Source: Nothophaeocryptopus gaeumannii
Taxonomy: Eukaryota > Ascomycota > Dothideomycetes > Mycosphaerellales > Mycosphaerellaceae
Length of the DNA stretch: 64,000 bases
Direction: 5' to 3'
NCBI GenBank assembly: GCA_031771865.1
Contig: JASISA010000042.1
Coordinates: forward strand, 2,225,501-2,289,500
The notes beneath the pieces were generated by a model. That model searched no databases, was not told the origin of the DNA, and worked only from the letters and a program-made list of their open reading frames with translations. The first letter of the stretch is position 1. Each line of letters starts with the position of its first letter. Both the position numbers and the translations under genes were made by a program. Positions 21,821 to 32,522 of this stretch are shown here, in pieces.

Positions 21821-23045
21821 TTACAGCTTCTGGTACTCCAGCTTGCCCTCCAGCTTCTTGCTTTCGGCGACTTTTCGCACGGCTTTGTTGAAGTCATCTT
21901 GGCTGACCTTCTCCCTGTAATCCTTGATGGCAAACAGTCCAGCCTCAGTGACGACATTTCTCAAATCGGCACCGTTCAGCCCATCACTCATCTTCACCAC
22001 ACTCTCAAAGTCAATCTCTCCCTCTTTCTCCACGCTTGAAGCATGGATCTTGAGCACCTCCAATCTCCCAGCCTCGTTCGGTAGCGGAATCTCGATCTTT
22101 CGGTCTAGACGACCGGCGCGAAGAAGGGCAGGGTCGAGGGTATCGGGTCGGTTGGTGGCCATGATGATCTTGGTCTTTCCCAGGTAGTCGAAACCGTCGA
22201 GTTGGTTGAGGAGTTCCATCAATGTACGCTGGATTTCGCGATCGGCGGAAGTACCTTCCGAGAAACGACGTCCACCGATGGCATCAATTTCGTCCATGAA
22301 GATGATGCAAGGCTCGTGTTCTTTGGCGTAGCCGAACATCTCGCGGATGAGACGGGCGGATTCTCCGATGTATTTGTCGACGATGGCGGAGGAGACGACT
22401 GGTATCGAAGTCAGTAGCTGCGCAAATTAGCGAGGAGAGTTATAGCATACCCTTCAAGAAGTTTGTCTCTAGCGAGCTGGCCACAGCACGCGCGAGCAGC
22501 GTCTTCCCCGTACCTGGCGGCCCATACAGTAGCACTCCCTTCGGCGGCTTGATGCCTACTCGCAAGAACAGCTCCGGGTTCTTCAGCGGTAACTCGATGA
22601 CCTCTCTCAGCTCTCTGATCTGCTCGTTGAGCCCACCAATACCCGCGAACGAGACTTGTCCAGGATCCTCCAACGACATGTTGTAAACCAGCGGGTCTAC
22701 CTCTCTGGGGAGCATGCGCATGATGGTCAGTGTTGTCATATCCAGCGCCACACGTGTCCCCTGCTTCAGCTTCACCTTGTCGACTTTTGAGCGGCATCCA
22801 ACAACATATCGGGGTCCGGATGAGGCCTTGACGATGAAGCGCTCCTCATCCAGCTGTTTCAGCACTTCGCCGATGATCTGACCCACGCTTTGCAGCGCCT
22901 TGATGTTCTCCTCTGATACGTCAAAGTCTCGTTGTAAGCCCTTGATCTCTAACCGCAGCGCCTTCAGTTTAGCCTCCCATTCTCGCGATTCGAGCAGCTT
23001 TCCCTTGTACTCGTCGAGCGCGTGATCTCGCTCCGGATCGCTCAT
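21821..23045 (-). CDS. RPT4: 26S proteasome regulatory ATPase Rpt4
   Basis: Two exons (22451-23045 and 21821-22398; 52-base intron inside the loop after the Walker A helix) give 390 residues, close to human PSMC6 (389). The N-terminal coiled coil (residues ~20-60) is followed by the OB domain (YVVGCRSKVDKVKLKQGTRVALD) and the AAA+ module: Walker A GPPGTGKT, Walker B CIIFMDEIDAIGGRR, and ATNRPDTLDPALLRAGRLDRK with the arginine fingers. The C-terminus LEYQKL has no HbYX motif, as expected for Rpt4. It is one of the six ATPases that unfold substrates in the 19S particle. Confidence 0.97.
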
Positions 23046-23714
23046 CGTGGTGTCTGTACGAGTGGTAGAGTGGTCGTTGGCGTTAGTCTATTGAGAGTCG
23101 ATGTCGATGATTTGGTTAGGCGCTGATGATGAGATGGAGTCGGTGCGATGTGGTGATGTGGTGTTTGGTTGATGTTGTTGGATGTTTGGAGCACTCACAT
23201 GCAACAGCCAGCGAGAGGCGGCAAGCGATGACGCGGAGCAACTTTGCCGAGGCGCCTGAGGTTGCAACATATGTCCGGCCTGCAAACATTCTCATTTCAC
23301 TATCGCTAACTGCAACACAATGGAGAACTATGGTAAACTGGAAAGACATCCTTTTGAGAAATACAGATTCTCAATTCTCTCATAGAGGCGTTTTTCATTC
23401 GTCCCCAAGCCTGGGCAACGCGACCTTCTCAGACAACTGCCTTCACGTCTTTCCCGCGTCCCAGGGCCTAGTTGAAGACCGAATGCGAGAAATGATGGTC
23501 TCAGATGTGCGAGCAATATAGTGCTAGTGACTGGTGGCCGTGAAGATCATCGCGTGTCGAAGAGATATGGATGCATTGAAGTTCGACTTTTGTACATTGC
23601 TCGTATCTGTACACTGCGGCATCCTTTCCCAAACTCGCTTTATGGTATAACCCATTGGATATCATTTCGTGCGCCGTTGCTATGCATGCCAAAAGTCCCA
23701 AATATAACGCTCCT
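23046..23714. other. Intergenic between RPT4 and the mitochondrial S13 gene
   Basis: Both neighbours are on the minus strand, so this holds the RPT4 upstream region and the S13 3' flank. Open frames here are unsupported. Confidence 0.5.
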
Positions 23715-24182
23715 TCACGCTTTTCTCTCCACGCGATTGAGCCTCCGCGCCGTAGCAATCTGCCCATATCATTAGCATCCACATCCACCCAGCTAACGGG
23801 GCGCATCCGTATACATACCTGACTCCTCGTCCTCTGCCCCCTGACAGGCAAGTTCATCGCATGCCGTCGTCCTCTGTAACTCCCCATGTCCCTCAACCGC
23901 CGAATGTTATCCTGCAATTGCCTCCTCAGATCATTCTCCAGGTTCATGCCGTTCAGTTCCGCAGCCAAGTCGTTTATTTGTCTGTCTTTGAGCGTGCCGA
24001 CTCGCGCGGTCTTATGGATGTGGAATTTGGCCATGAGGTTCTCGCAGACTTTGGGGCCGATGCCGTAGAAGGAGCGGAGCGATTTGGAGACAAGGAAGGA
24101 TTCGGCGAAGTTGACGCCGAAGATGAAGACCTGGTCACTATTAGTATGAGGCAGAGCATGGCTAGAGTGGATCGGTTACCAT
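23715..24182 (-). CDS. SWS2: Mitochondrial small-subunit ribosomal protein uS13m
   Basis: Three exons: 24180-24182 (the ATG only), 23819-24130 and 23715-23759; introns of 49 and 59 bases. The product has 119 residues. The ATG is followed at once by a GTAACC donor, and the acceptor is preceded by TACTAAT; only this model gives the normal start MVFIFGVNFAESFLVSKSL. The ribosomal signature MGSYRGRRHAMNLPVRGQRT is at residues ~85-104, and the last exon adds QIATARRLNRVERKA. The protein sits in the head of the mitoribosomal small subunit. It diverges from the cyclophilin gene across 239 bases. Confidence 0.93.
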
Positions 24183-24421
24183 CTTGGCTGCTGTATGAGA
24201 CGCTCAGATGAAGGAACGTGAAAGGCGCAAAGTAGGAACTCAAGTAATGCAGCAGTGCAAGTGAATGTTCAAGTGCTTGTCTCAGAATCCCGCCGAGCCA
24301 CATTGCGATCCGGCCACATCCCCGCGGCAATCGCTCAGGGACTCACTCCAGCTGTCAAGTCCACCTCAGCTTCAACACACTCTCCAACTACTTTACACCA
24401 GCATTGGAAGACAACACCAAC
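24183..24421. promoter_or_regulatory. Compact divergent promoter region
   Basis: 239 bases separate the start codons of uS13m (minus) and the cyclophilin (plus), so the two upstream regions must overlap. Confidence 0.55.
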
Positions 24422-25610
24422 ATGGCCAACTTCCAGAAGCTCGTGGCCACCTTTTTGGTGGTCCTCACCTTTGCATTCGTCTATTTCGCCCAAACAGTCG
24501 AGGCCACCAAGGGTCCAAAGATCACCCACAAAGTCTACTTCGACATCAAAAATGGTGACGAGGATATGGGACGTATTGTCATTGGTCTGTATGGCAAGAC
24601 TGTGCCGAAGGTATACACCATCAGCGACAAGGATCAGAGCGAAAGGAAAAGCTGACATCAACAGACCGCTGAGAACTTCCGCGCTCTCGCAACCGGCGAG
24701 AAGGGCTTCGGTTACGAGGGCTCTGGCTTCCATCGTGTGATCAAGGACTTCATGATTCAGGTACACCCTCCACCCCCTCCTGCACTTCCGATTTCCCTCT
24801 AACCCACCCTCACAGGGCGGTGACTTCACCCGTGGCGACGGCACCGGCGGCAAATCCATCTACGGCGAAAAATTCCCCGACGAGAACTTCAAGCTCAAGC
24901 ACTCCAAAAAGGGTCTCCTTTCCATGGCCAACAGCGGTAAAAACACCAACGGCTCGCAATTCTTCATCACCACCGTCCTCACATCCTGGCTCGACGATCG
25001 CCACGTCGTGTTCGGCGAGGTGCTGGAGGGAATGGATATTGTGCATAAGATTGAGAATGTTCCCAAGGATGGGAGGGATAAGCCGAATAAGGAGGTGAAG
25101 ATTGCGAAGAGTGGAGAGTTGGAGGTTCCTGAAGAAGGTATTAGAGCGGAGCTATAACGTGTGTATCTTGAGGCTGGTGCGTGGGTTGCTCCCTCTGCCC
25201 TCTCCCTATCTACCTTACCCAACATGCGCCCAAATCCTATCTTCTTATACGCTCCTTGGGGACAACACGTACCAGTCTTCCCCAAGCCCACCCGCTGACT
25301 ACTTTTCGTTCTCGTCACAGGTTTCGCTGGCTCCGCCGAACCCGCAGTCCCCCTCTCCGAAGACGAAACCTTCGGCAGCGATGCCGTCGTCGGCGAATCC
25401 GTTACCCCAGAGGGTCTGAAGGAGCAGCTCTCATCCATCAAGGACCAGGCTATCTCTCAGAGCTCTCAAGGCTTGAGCTATACCGCCAAGATCGTCATTG
25501 TCGCCATCATTATCCTTGCCTGTTACCTCTTCGTGAATGCTCACAGTGGACGACGAGGTGGCGTGAGCACAACGGGGAGAGTGGGGGTGAATGAGAAGGA
25601 TTCGGCTTAA
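24422..25610 (+). CDS. Secretory-pathway cyclophilin with C-terminal membrane anchor
   Basis: Four exons (24422-24610, 24665-24760, 24816-25137, 25321-25610; introns 54, 55 and 183 bases) give 298 residues. An N-terminal signal or anchor (FQKLVATFLVVLTFAFVYFAQ) precedes a cyclophilin B-type domain with the active-site residues in [40 protein letters not shown] and LDDRHVVFGEVLEG. Exon 4 adds an acidic linker, a hydrophobic helix (KIVIVAIIILACYLFVNA) and a short basic tail, so the enzyme is probably tethered in the ER or secretory system. Without the last exon, a reading frame continuing 5 codons into the long third intron would give a soluble form lacking the anchor. Confidence 0.93.
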
Positions 25611-25841
25611 ATTTAGAGAGTATGGTATGAGAACATAGATATGAGAGTTGAAATTTGTTGAGCATTTCGACAGAAACTCAATTGCGCCTTGTTGTGCTAA
25701 CTACCCGTACACAGACCCTCCAAGTTGCGCCCTCGTCAAAGTCTCATAAGGCCCTACTCATAGCCATTGCATATTCAGATCCTATGCTCACTCGCTTAAA
25801 GAGTCGTAGAACAGCATAATCCACCAGTGCTTATGCATGTT

Positions 25842-25970
25842 TTACGGCTGAAAAGGGTTTGTCGGGTCACGAGCATTTCTCTGAGCGGCCAGATGTGCCG
25901 TCAAAGGATCCATCTCCTCCTCCACGGAGTCCGCGCCGCCACAGCATTTGCACTTTTCCTCGCAAGGCAT
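25842..25970 (-). CDS. Possible 42-residue cysteine-containing protein
   Basis: A short frame from the ATG at 25970: MPCEEKCKCCGGADSVEEE, then a polar helix (DPLTAHLAAQRNARD) and an FQP end. Four Cys within the first ten residues are reminiscent of metal-binding peptides, but no family is recognised. Upstream in frame is a His/Thr-rich stretch produced by the GT microsatellite, which argues for the internal ATG. Could be chance. Confidence 0.35.
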   Translation of the reverse strand: MPCEEKCKCCGGADSVEEEMDPLTAHLAAQRNARDPTNPFQP

Positions 25971-26040
25971 ATTGGTTGATGGGTAAGGGGTGTGATTGGT
26001 GATTTGTGGGTTGATTGGTTCGGCTGTGTGAATGGGTTTG

Positions 26041-26057
26041 GTGTGTGTGTGTGTGTG
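26041..26057. repeat. (GT)n microsatellite
   Basis: Eight uninterrupted GT dinucleotides are followed by further G/T-rich sequence. Confidence 0.9.
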
Positions 26058-26481
26058 GATGTATTTCGGTTGTGTGTGTTGTTGTTGATGGAAAGAAAGG
26101 AAGAGGGAGTCTGTGTCGAAACAGCGGGCCTTTTGAAAGAGCTCCATGCTCTCTTCACTGTTTCCGGGAGACTGAGCGCCTCTTTGCCACTTGAACGTGA
26201 TAAATTATATTTCTCGTCGTTGAAGTTGTGCATATACGAACTGACGAAGGCGATTGGAGTTTGGGCCTGTGAAGACAAGGAGTGCCGAGAGGGCGACAGA
26301 GCCAACCACAACGATGATGTAGGGAAGATAATATAGTCATGGATGAGGTGATGGCCCTCTTCTCACTCTTCGACTTGGTCACTGAGTCACTCATGACAAT
26401 GACAACTTCAGATACGCTTGCTATGATGCTCTTTCGGAGAAGACAAACGCAATCAATTGCTCAACCGCTTTCCTCCAACTA

Positions 26482-26796
26482 TCACAATCTATGTGTCAGT
26501 AAACGAGCTTCTTCAACGTCGAAGCGTGCATCCGCTAGAACGTCGTCTTCTATTGCCTCCATGCGTACTTTAGCTAGAAATCGAAGTTCCTCGTTGGCCT
26601 TGTCCTCTTCTTTTTGCAAGCGGATCAGGTAACGCACAGCAGTCGTGAGCCTGACCTCTGCCATATTCTCCGTCCGGCGCGATGTGATCTTTACCTGAGG
26701 AACGTCGTCGAATGTCGGCGGACCAGACTTCATACTGTCGTTATCGCCCGTAAGCTCTAGAGACCCCGTCCTGAAGGTGTGAAAAACGTTTCTCAT
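26482..26796 (-). CDS. Hypothetical 104-residue charged protein
   Basis: The ATG at 26796 opens 104 codons. The C-terminal two-thirds is strongly helical and charged (AVRYLIRLQKEEDKANEEL; VRMEAIEDDVLADARFDVEEA), which resembles real coding sequence. No domain is recognised and no splice signals are needed. A further open frame upstream (to 27011) could be a 5' exon, but I found no convincing junction. Confidence 0.35.
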   Translation of the reverse strand: MRNVFHTFRTGSLELTGDNDSMKSGPPTFDDVPQVKITSRRTENMAEVRLTTAVRYLIRLQKEEDKANEELRFLAKVRMEAIEDDVLADARFDVEEARLLTHRL

Positions 26797-27684
26797 CAAG
26801 ACAAAGACGGCCCTACATATCGGCGACAGAGTGGAGCATTGTATCGGGGCTCTGGTGTCACGGAATGGTATCCAATTGCGTATGACTTTGATAGAGAATG
26901 TTGAGAATATTCTTCGACGTGAAGAGGGCCGGGGATGTCAGCAATCACTTCGATTTGATCACAGAGTCTCCCATGTCGTGAGATGAAATTGTGACTATAA
27001 ATCCTCACCATCTATTGATCTACAAAGGGTCCCTTCATCTCTGTGCAAGATCTCGTCTCCTTTCCAGATCTCGGCGCCTTTCTAGCACCTCGGGATGCGA
27101 TCTCAGACCCCTACAGCCTATAATTTGGCTGAGTCGAGCGGATTCTCGAGAAGTAGATGAAACCCAACTAGGGAATATGCTCCCTGAAGTGTGATGTCCT
27201 CGAACGACGATTACTCGTACTCAGCTAGAGCAGGATGAAGAAATTCTGAGCAGTCAACTCTGCCTCTCCCAGGGCCGGTGCGGGTTTGTATAACTACCTT
27301 CGAGCACGGGCAGCCCAGAACCCGAAAATAAGTGATAAGAAGCCGTGTAGGGACTCCAATCGTCGAGTGAGATTCGTTCTTGCAGCATACTAAAAGTACA
27401 TACTAAAAGTATTCAATCTCTCTATATCTACTGTTGTTTCAATACATGATCTGTGAGGGTATTAGCAGAGGAGGTACGGGTAAGGTTGAGAATAAGTATA
27501 CATACCTAATCTAAGAAATATTGTCTCAAATGTACACCAGATGCTTGCATGCCCGCATATGAGCCGTCTCAGCTGAAAATAGAAAGTAAAACACCTTTCA
27601 ATAGCTTATGATCAAAGCCGGTTTCGATTCGAAATAATCGTTGTGTAGCGAAGCGGTTGAACATTGACTACGAAGCCTTAGAGG
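26797..27684. other. Intergenic, no gene seen
   Basis: Somewhat AT-rich between 27380 and 27620. No supported coding region or repeat. Confidence 0.5.
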
Positions 27685-29737
27685 CTAACCATGCCCAGTC
27701 ACATTGCCACCATGCAGAATATCGTCCGCTATCTTCTCGGAAAGCATGTATACCTAATGTTGGTCAGCACGGTCTTCTTATTGTCTCAAAGTTTTACTCG
27801 CCGTAGCTTGCGGCTGGCCGGGTGGCAGAAATGGAAAGGCTGATATATCAACAACCCTCAACCCATGCACGCCATAGACTCGCGCCTTCGAGTCCAAAAC
27901 AGCCATACTATCATTCGCTCTTCCCATCTTGTTCGTAGCAGAAGCGTGGTAGAAAGTTCCCACTTGGCCCCTCACGGCAGCAAGCAGATCATCGTACGAG
28001 GTAACATTCGCGCCTGGGAAAGCTTCGCCGTAGGGCGCAATCTTTTGGAAGACCTTGGTATTGTAGAACTGGCGTGACCTCCTGATCGCAGCAACAGCCA
28101 TCTCCTGGTCAGTGGGATGAGTGAGCCATTGAGGATCGATGAGCGGAGGGTGCGCCATATCGGAGCTGTTGATTGAGACACTGCCGCGAGAAAGAGTGAT
28201 GAGCAGACCGCAGATGAAGCCCGCGTAGTTCTTCTCGTCGGGAGGAGAGGCGCTAAGGCTGCTACCGAGATACGATGGAAACTGCATAGTGTCAGCGGAT
28301 CTCTCGCAGAAAATTGTCAAGAAGGCGACTTGCGTACTCCAGCTATCTCAACATCGGGCCAATCTTCTGGCACCCAAGCCAAACTTTGCTTCGCCTGAGA
28401 CGACACGTGCACAGAGGGCGTGTCCCGTATCTTGACAAAATCGTAGACGTCTGCTCCATTGTTAGATAGAACTCCAGTGCCATTGGTGTTATATTCAGTG
28501 ACTGCTTCAGCCATCTTCGCAGGATGATTGACATAAGTAGAGGCCGTTTCGGTGTCAACAGCGAAACTTATACCGAACAGCGGGTTGTCCTGCAGGTTCT
28601 GGCCCACACCTGGCAGAGATTTTATCACCGGAATCGATAAGTTTCTCAAAACCTGTTCTGGACCGATGCCCGATACCTGCTCACAAATGATTAGCGTGAA
28701 GTTGCACCATTCAACCATGATCATAGATTTGTTCACATACCATGAGTAATTGTGGCGATTGGAAGGCGCCAGCGGAGACAATGACTTCTTTCGCTGCATT
28801 GATCGTAAATGGCACGCCGCTTGCCTCCACTTGAACTCCAGTAGCTGTCTTGTTGGCTGAGAAGATCAGTCTCTTTGCCAAGGTCCGGGTGTAGACAGTG
28901 AGCTGCGTGGTCTGCAGCGCAAGATCCAGATACGATGTTTGCGAAGAGCTTCGTTCTCCGGTCTTCCAGTCGACGGATGCTGGCATGTAATTATAGCCAA
29001 GCAAGGAGCCACTTTCATAACCGCCTTCTGCAACCTTGTCCCCAGCCTCGCTCTGCGCAAGTAGCATCCACGAGCTAATGGGAAAAACATAGTGGGGAAA
29101 GCTGACCTGCAGCGGCCCATGTCCGAAGGCGCTGGCATTATAGGTAGGTGTCGAGTTTGCCAATCGGACTCCAGGGACCGGTGGCGTGAAAGTAGTACCT
29201 CGCTCGTAGTACTTGAGCGTCTGGTCCCAAGTCCAGCTTTGATCGCCAACATCGTCTGCCCACTTTTGAAGCGTACCAACTGTCGGTCTTTGATATACCA
29301 TAGAATTCCGTGCTGATGATCCTCCAAGACACTTCCCTCTCGTGTATGGCTGGACTTTGTGCACGAGAGTGTTCTGGCTTGTTGTCTCAAATCCCCAATC
29401 GACCATCGGGGCTGGGACTTGAGCATGGCCAGGAATCACAGAGTGGTTTGCGTTATCAAGTTGACTATGTCGTGTCAGAAGAAAGCCTCTATGCCTTCAA
29501 GATCACATGAACGTACTAGAAACTGCCAGCCTCGATGACAGCGACTGAGTAACGACCATCAGCAGCAAGACGATAGGCGAGGGCACTACCAGCAGTGCCA
29601 GCACCGATAATCACATAGTCATATGTTGCATTCTGGCCTGCAAACCCGAAACTGGACCCGATAGGCAGCTGATTGTGAATGAACTGGCCGGTTACTCTCT
29701 CGCTCAAAGCGACAATCGCTACAATTAGAGACAGCAT
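27685..29737 (-). CDS. Secreted GMC (glucose-methanol-choline) oxidoreductase, AA3-like
   Basis: Five exons: 29517-29737, 28741-29464, 28338-28676, 27802-28281 and 27685-27753; 610 residues. Introns are 52, 64, 56 and 48 bases; the last has a GC donor (GCGAGT) with a CTGAC branch and TAG acceptor, the only split that restores the family C-terminus VYMLSEKIADDIL. A signal peptide (MLSLIVAIVALSERVTG) supports the ATG at 29737 over one at 29833. The FAD loop is YVIIGAGTAGSALAYRLA; the GMC signatures are RGKCLGGSSARNSM and GAFQSPQLLMVSGIGP. The catalytic His is in FYHASATNKMG (His540). The second active-site position, usually His or Asn, is Gln584 in PPGQPQAT. It probably oxidises an alcohol or sugar outside the cell. 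Confidence 0.92.
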
Positions 29738-30589
29738 TTTTGACGGCAAAATTGAAAGACCCTTACGCGTCGTGTAGTGCCATGCGTAGATATATTCTTC
29801 AGAAAGATTCTCAGCCCTGACCGAAAATCGCATAAGCCGGCTGATGGACCATTGTCCAGACGTCAGGGCGCTGAAGCTCTTTTCGTTTTAGGTAGTTCAG
29901 CATCCTTCGCTGGAGTCAAATCGCCGGAACGAACGAGCGTCCGAGTGCGAATGACCGCGAAACACCGTGTATTCGGAATTTGTCGACTGACCCAGAATGG
30001 CAATCGCTCGAAGCGGGATGTTCGTCCATCAGGGCTGAGATAATGACGCAGTAACTTCGTTTGGCCAAATGAGTGCATTAGTAAGTCCGTAGCTAGAGTC
30101 TGCATGCGAGACGCGTTGTGGTTTTCTCAACCATCAGCATCCGGGAGACTTTATTACTTCACAATGTGTAGTCAGATGTCTTTAGATAGCGACAGTGTGA
30201 AGTACCGATCGCTCGTTGACATCAGCTTGTTGTCCTTTGTTCGGCATGAACTTGGCAAGCAAAATCCCTTGCTCTCATCGTGAAGCAAGATAGGCCAGAT
30301 GGCGTGCGAGTGCGCCTTCGACAGCGTCCCAGTCACCCAAGTTAAAGATACAGTTGAGGAATGGCTCGACGAACGCCTCATAGCTGCGTGAACGCTTCAA
30401 ATCGGCAAATGTCGATGTGTTATGATCAAAAAGGCTTTTGGCCGTTTGGAAAACTCATGGGAACGACTCATGGAAATAAAATTGAAGTGCAACTGTATCT
30501 TCGACTGATGGTGGCGAAATGTGTCTGCGAAAAGCCGGAAATCTCGATCCTCGTTGCATTTGATCTCAGACCACAATCGTCATGGCAAG
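29738..30589. other. Intergenic upstream of the GMC gene
   Basis: Only short overlapping frames; nothing supported. Confidence 0.5.
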
Positions 30590-31081
30590 ATGTCGCAGGT
30601 TTGGGCAGCGAGTGATGAGGTGCGCAAAGGACTTGGCAGAGAATATGCCACCGATTATGTCGAGAGATGGCAAAATGGGCAGCAAAGATCCCTCGCCCAC
30701 CTCGACTGGCCAGAGCATGCTCTTGAGTGCATTGCCCCTATACCTGTTGATCTCGTGTTGGAGTATGTATCTATGGTCGTAGCTGGTGTCTCGATCGAAG
30801 CAAAGTCCTGTGAGATGATGAAGCTTGAGATCCTGCCAGCTTGGTTGCTGCAGCCATTCGTAAATACTGTCTTCCTCGCAGACAAATACTACCCCGAGAC
30901 GTCCTCTCCAGGAGGGTACTCCTCACCGGTGTATTGTTTGCATTCCCTCTTATCGGGATTCTGGAGGGGATTTGATATTCTGTATTCGCATCCAGCCGCT
31001 GGAAGCTCCACAGCCGTTTCAAGGAATTGTGTCGTCCCCTTGCTATGGATGCCTTCGGCGACCGACCTAATGAGAGCATGA
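30590..31081 (+). CDS. Hypothetical protein, 163 residues
   Basis: The ATG at 30590 starts a frame with balanced composition: MSQVWAASDEVRKGLGREY, then WPEHALECIAPIPVDLVLEYVS and a hydrophobic region near LEILPAWLLQPFVNTVFLADKYY. No known family. A stop follows at 31079-31081. It may be part of a larger spliced gene; no good donor or acceptor was found nearby. Confidence 0.4.
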   Translation: MSQVWAASDEVRKGLGREYATDYVERWQNGQQRSLAHLDWPEHALECIAPIPVDLVLEYVSMVVAGVSIEAKSCEMMKLEILPAWLLQPFVNTVFLADKYYPETSSPGGYSSPVYCLHSLLSGFWRGFDILYSHPAAGSSTAVSRNCVVPLLWMPSATDLMRA

Positions 31082-31327
31082 TGTTGGTCGTACCTATCCT
31101 GATCCTTAGGCCTTACAGCGGTCTCGTTTGCGGGAGTGTATGTTACGGGATACAATATGGCTTTACATGCCTGGAAATACGCCGCAAAGCTCTCAGATCC
31201 GGTCGTTGGCGATCTGGGGATCAGTTAGACCGACCGGAAATAATGGCTTGTGAGAGCGTCGCAATGTCTGAAAATGCCGTGCGCCTGCCGGAGCTTTTCC
31301 CATCATCGGTTTGCCGTACCAGTGCCA

Positions 31328-31453
31328 TTACTTCTGTGCATACTCCTCGACATAGTCATCGGCGAAGCTCTCGGGTCTCGCTATGAGCTTCTCGATCACG
31401 ATATTTAGCACGTCCGCTGGTAGCCGGAGTACGGGTGCGTCGCTCTCATCCAT
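31328..31453 (-). pseudogene. Possible F-box remnant (41 codons)
   Basis: From the ATG at 31453 the frame reads MDESDAPVLRLPADVLNIV and IEKLI, the Leu-Pro pattern that opens an F-box, then stops 21 codons later. Fungal F-box proteins are usually several hundred residues, so this is a remnant or a first exon whose downstream exon I could not find. Confidence 0.3.
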
Positions 31454-32197
31454 AGCGGCTATTGCAGGGATGGACAGCTTTCTCGCAGATAGTAGGCCGC
31501 TTCGAAGTCGGCAGGAAAAGTGAGAGAGGGTGTAAGTTTGTACGATCAATAATGCTGACGAGGTTGATGTGTGGAAGGAGATGAAGACGAGAAGTCGCGT
31601 CTTACCTTACTTATGACTGACCGCGTTTGCCTTTCCGCCAAGAAACTCAAGCAGACGACAACGAGTCGGTTGCTATTGTTGTATGAGCATAATCATGGCG
31701 AGAGCGTACGAGAGCACCTGGAAAACGGGCGATCGCAAAGAACGAAACGGAGACTGGACGATTCGGAAATGCAGGCCTCTCGGTATGCATTATACTAGAT
31801 ATTCCCATGTTTTTGCTCGAAGCCCTTCCAAGCCATCAAGGCCTTGCAAGAAGCCATCGAAGATATGCTTACATCGACAAACCGACTTTTCCCCCAAGTC
31901 AGCATTACATTCCTCCTAATATAGTTACACGGCGTACACCACGCTCCTGCTCCGAAGTAAACCCAACCAAAACCAGTGTAATCGGTGGTATCTCAAGATG
32001 CCCTCCCACATAGAGGCGCCAACAGATCGTGATGTCACGTCATCCTCGAATCTTCAAAACGCCTTTCCCTTTTTTCGGAAAGAAAAAAACGCCCTTCGCC
32101 TCGCTATGCTCTGACGGAAAGATGCAGCATGCCAGTAGACACAACAAAAGTATCCCCACCATCAAATGACCAACATCCTTGCCAAGTGGTCCTCTTT
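31454..32197. other. Intergenic, no gene seen
   Basis: Short frames only. A gene 3' flank with tttttcgg and gaaaaaaa tracts lies near 32070-32090. Confidence 0.5.
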
Positions 32198-32522
32198 TCA
32201 AAGGGCCAACGCCACACCACCAACGATCGCAAGTCCAAGGGCAGCGGAGCTACCGACACGGCCAGCGGCACTGCTGGCCTGGAAAGAAGGTCCTGATGGG
32301 CTGGAGGAGGCGGTGCCAGATGGGGAGGCGGTGCCGTTGGTCGATGTGGTGTTGGTACCGGAGATGGTTGGGGTGGTGGTGTTGTTGTAGTAGAAACTAA
32401 TATCAAATGTCAGCAGCTGTTTTGTGTTTCGACCATGCGAGTAGTGGAACTCACACTGGTCCACTATCAGCAGAAGCAGCGCCGATGGCGAGCAGAGTAG
32501 CGAAGACGATGCTGAACTGCAT
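32198..32522 (-). CDS. Small secreted, probably GPI-anchored Ser/Thr-rich protein
   Basis: Two exons, 32455-32522 and 32198-32396, split by a 58-base intron with GTGAGT donor and CTGAC branch; 88 residues. Signal peptide MQFSIVFATLLAIGAASA, then FYYNNTTTPTISGTNTT and a Ser/Thr/Gly-rich middle with several N-glycosylation sites, ending in a hydrophobic tail (AALGLAIVGGVALAL) that fits a GPI-attachment signal. Expected at the cell wall or membrane. Exon 1 alone carries the signal peptide. Confidence 0.8.
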
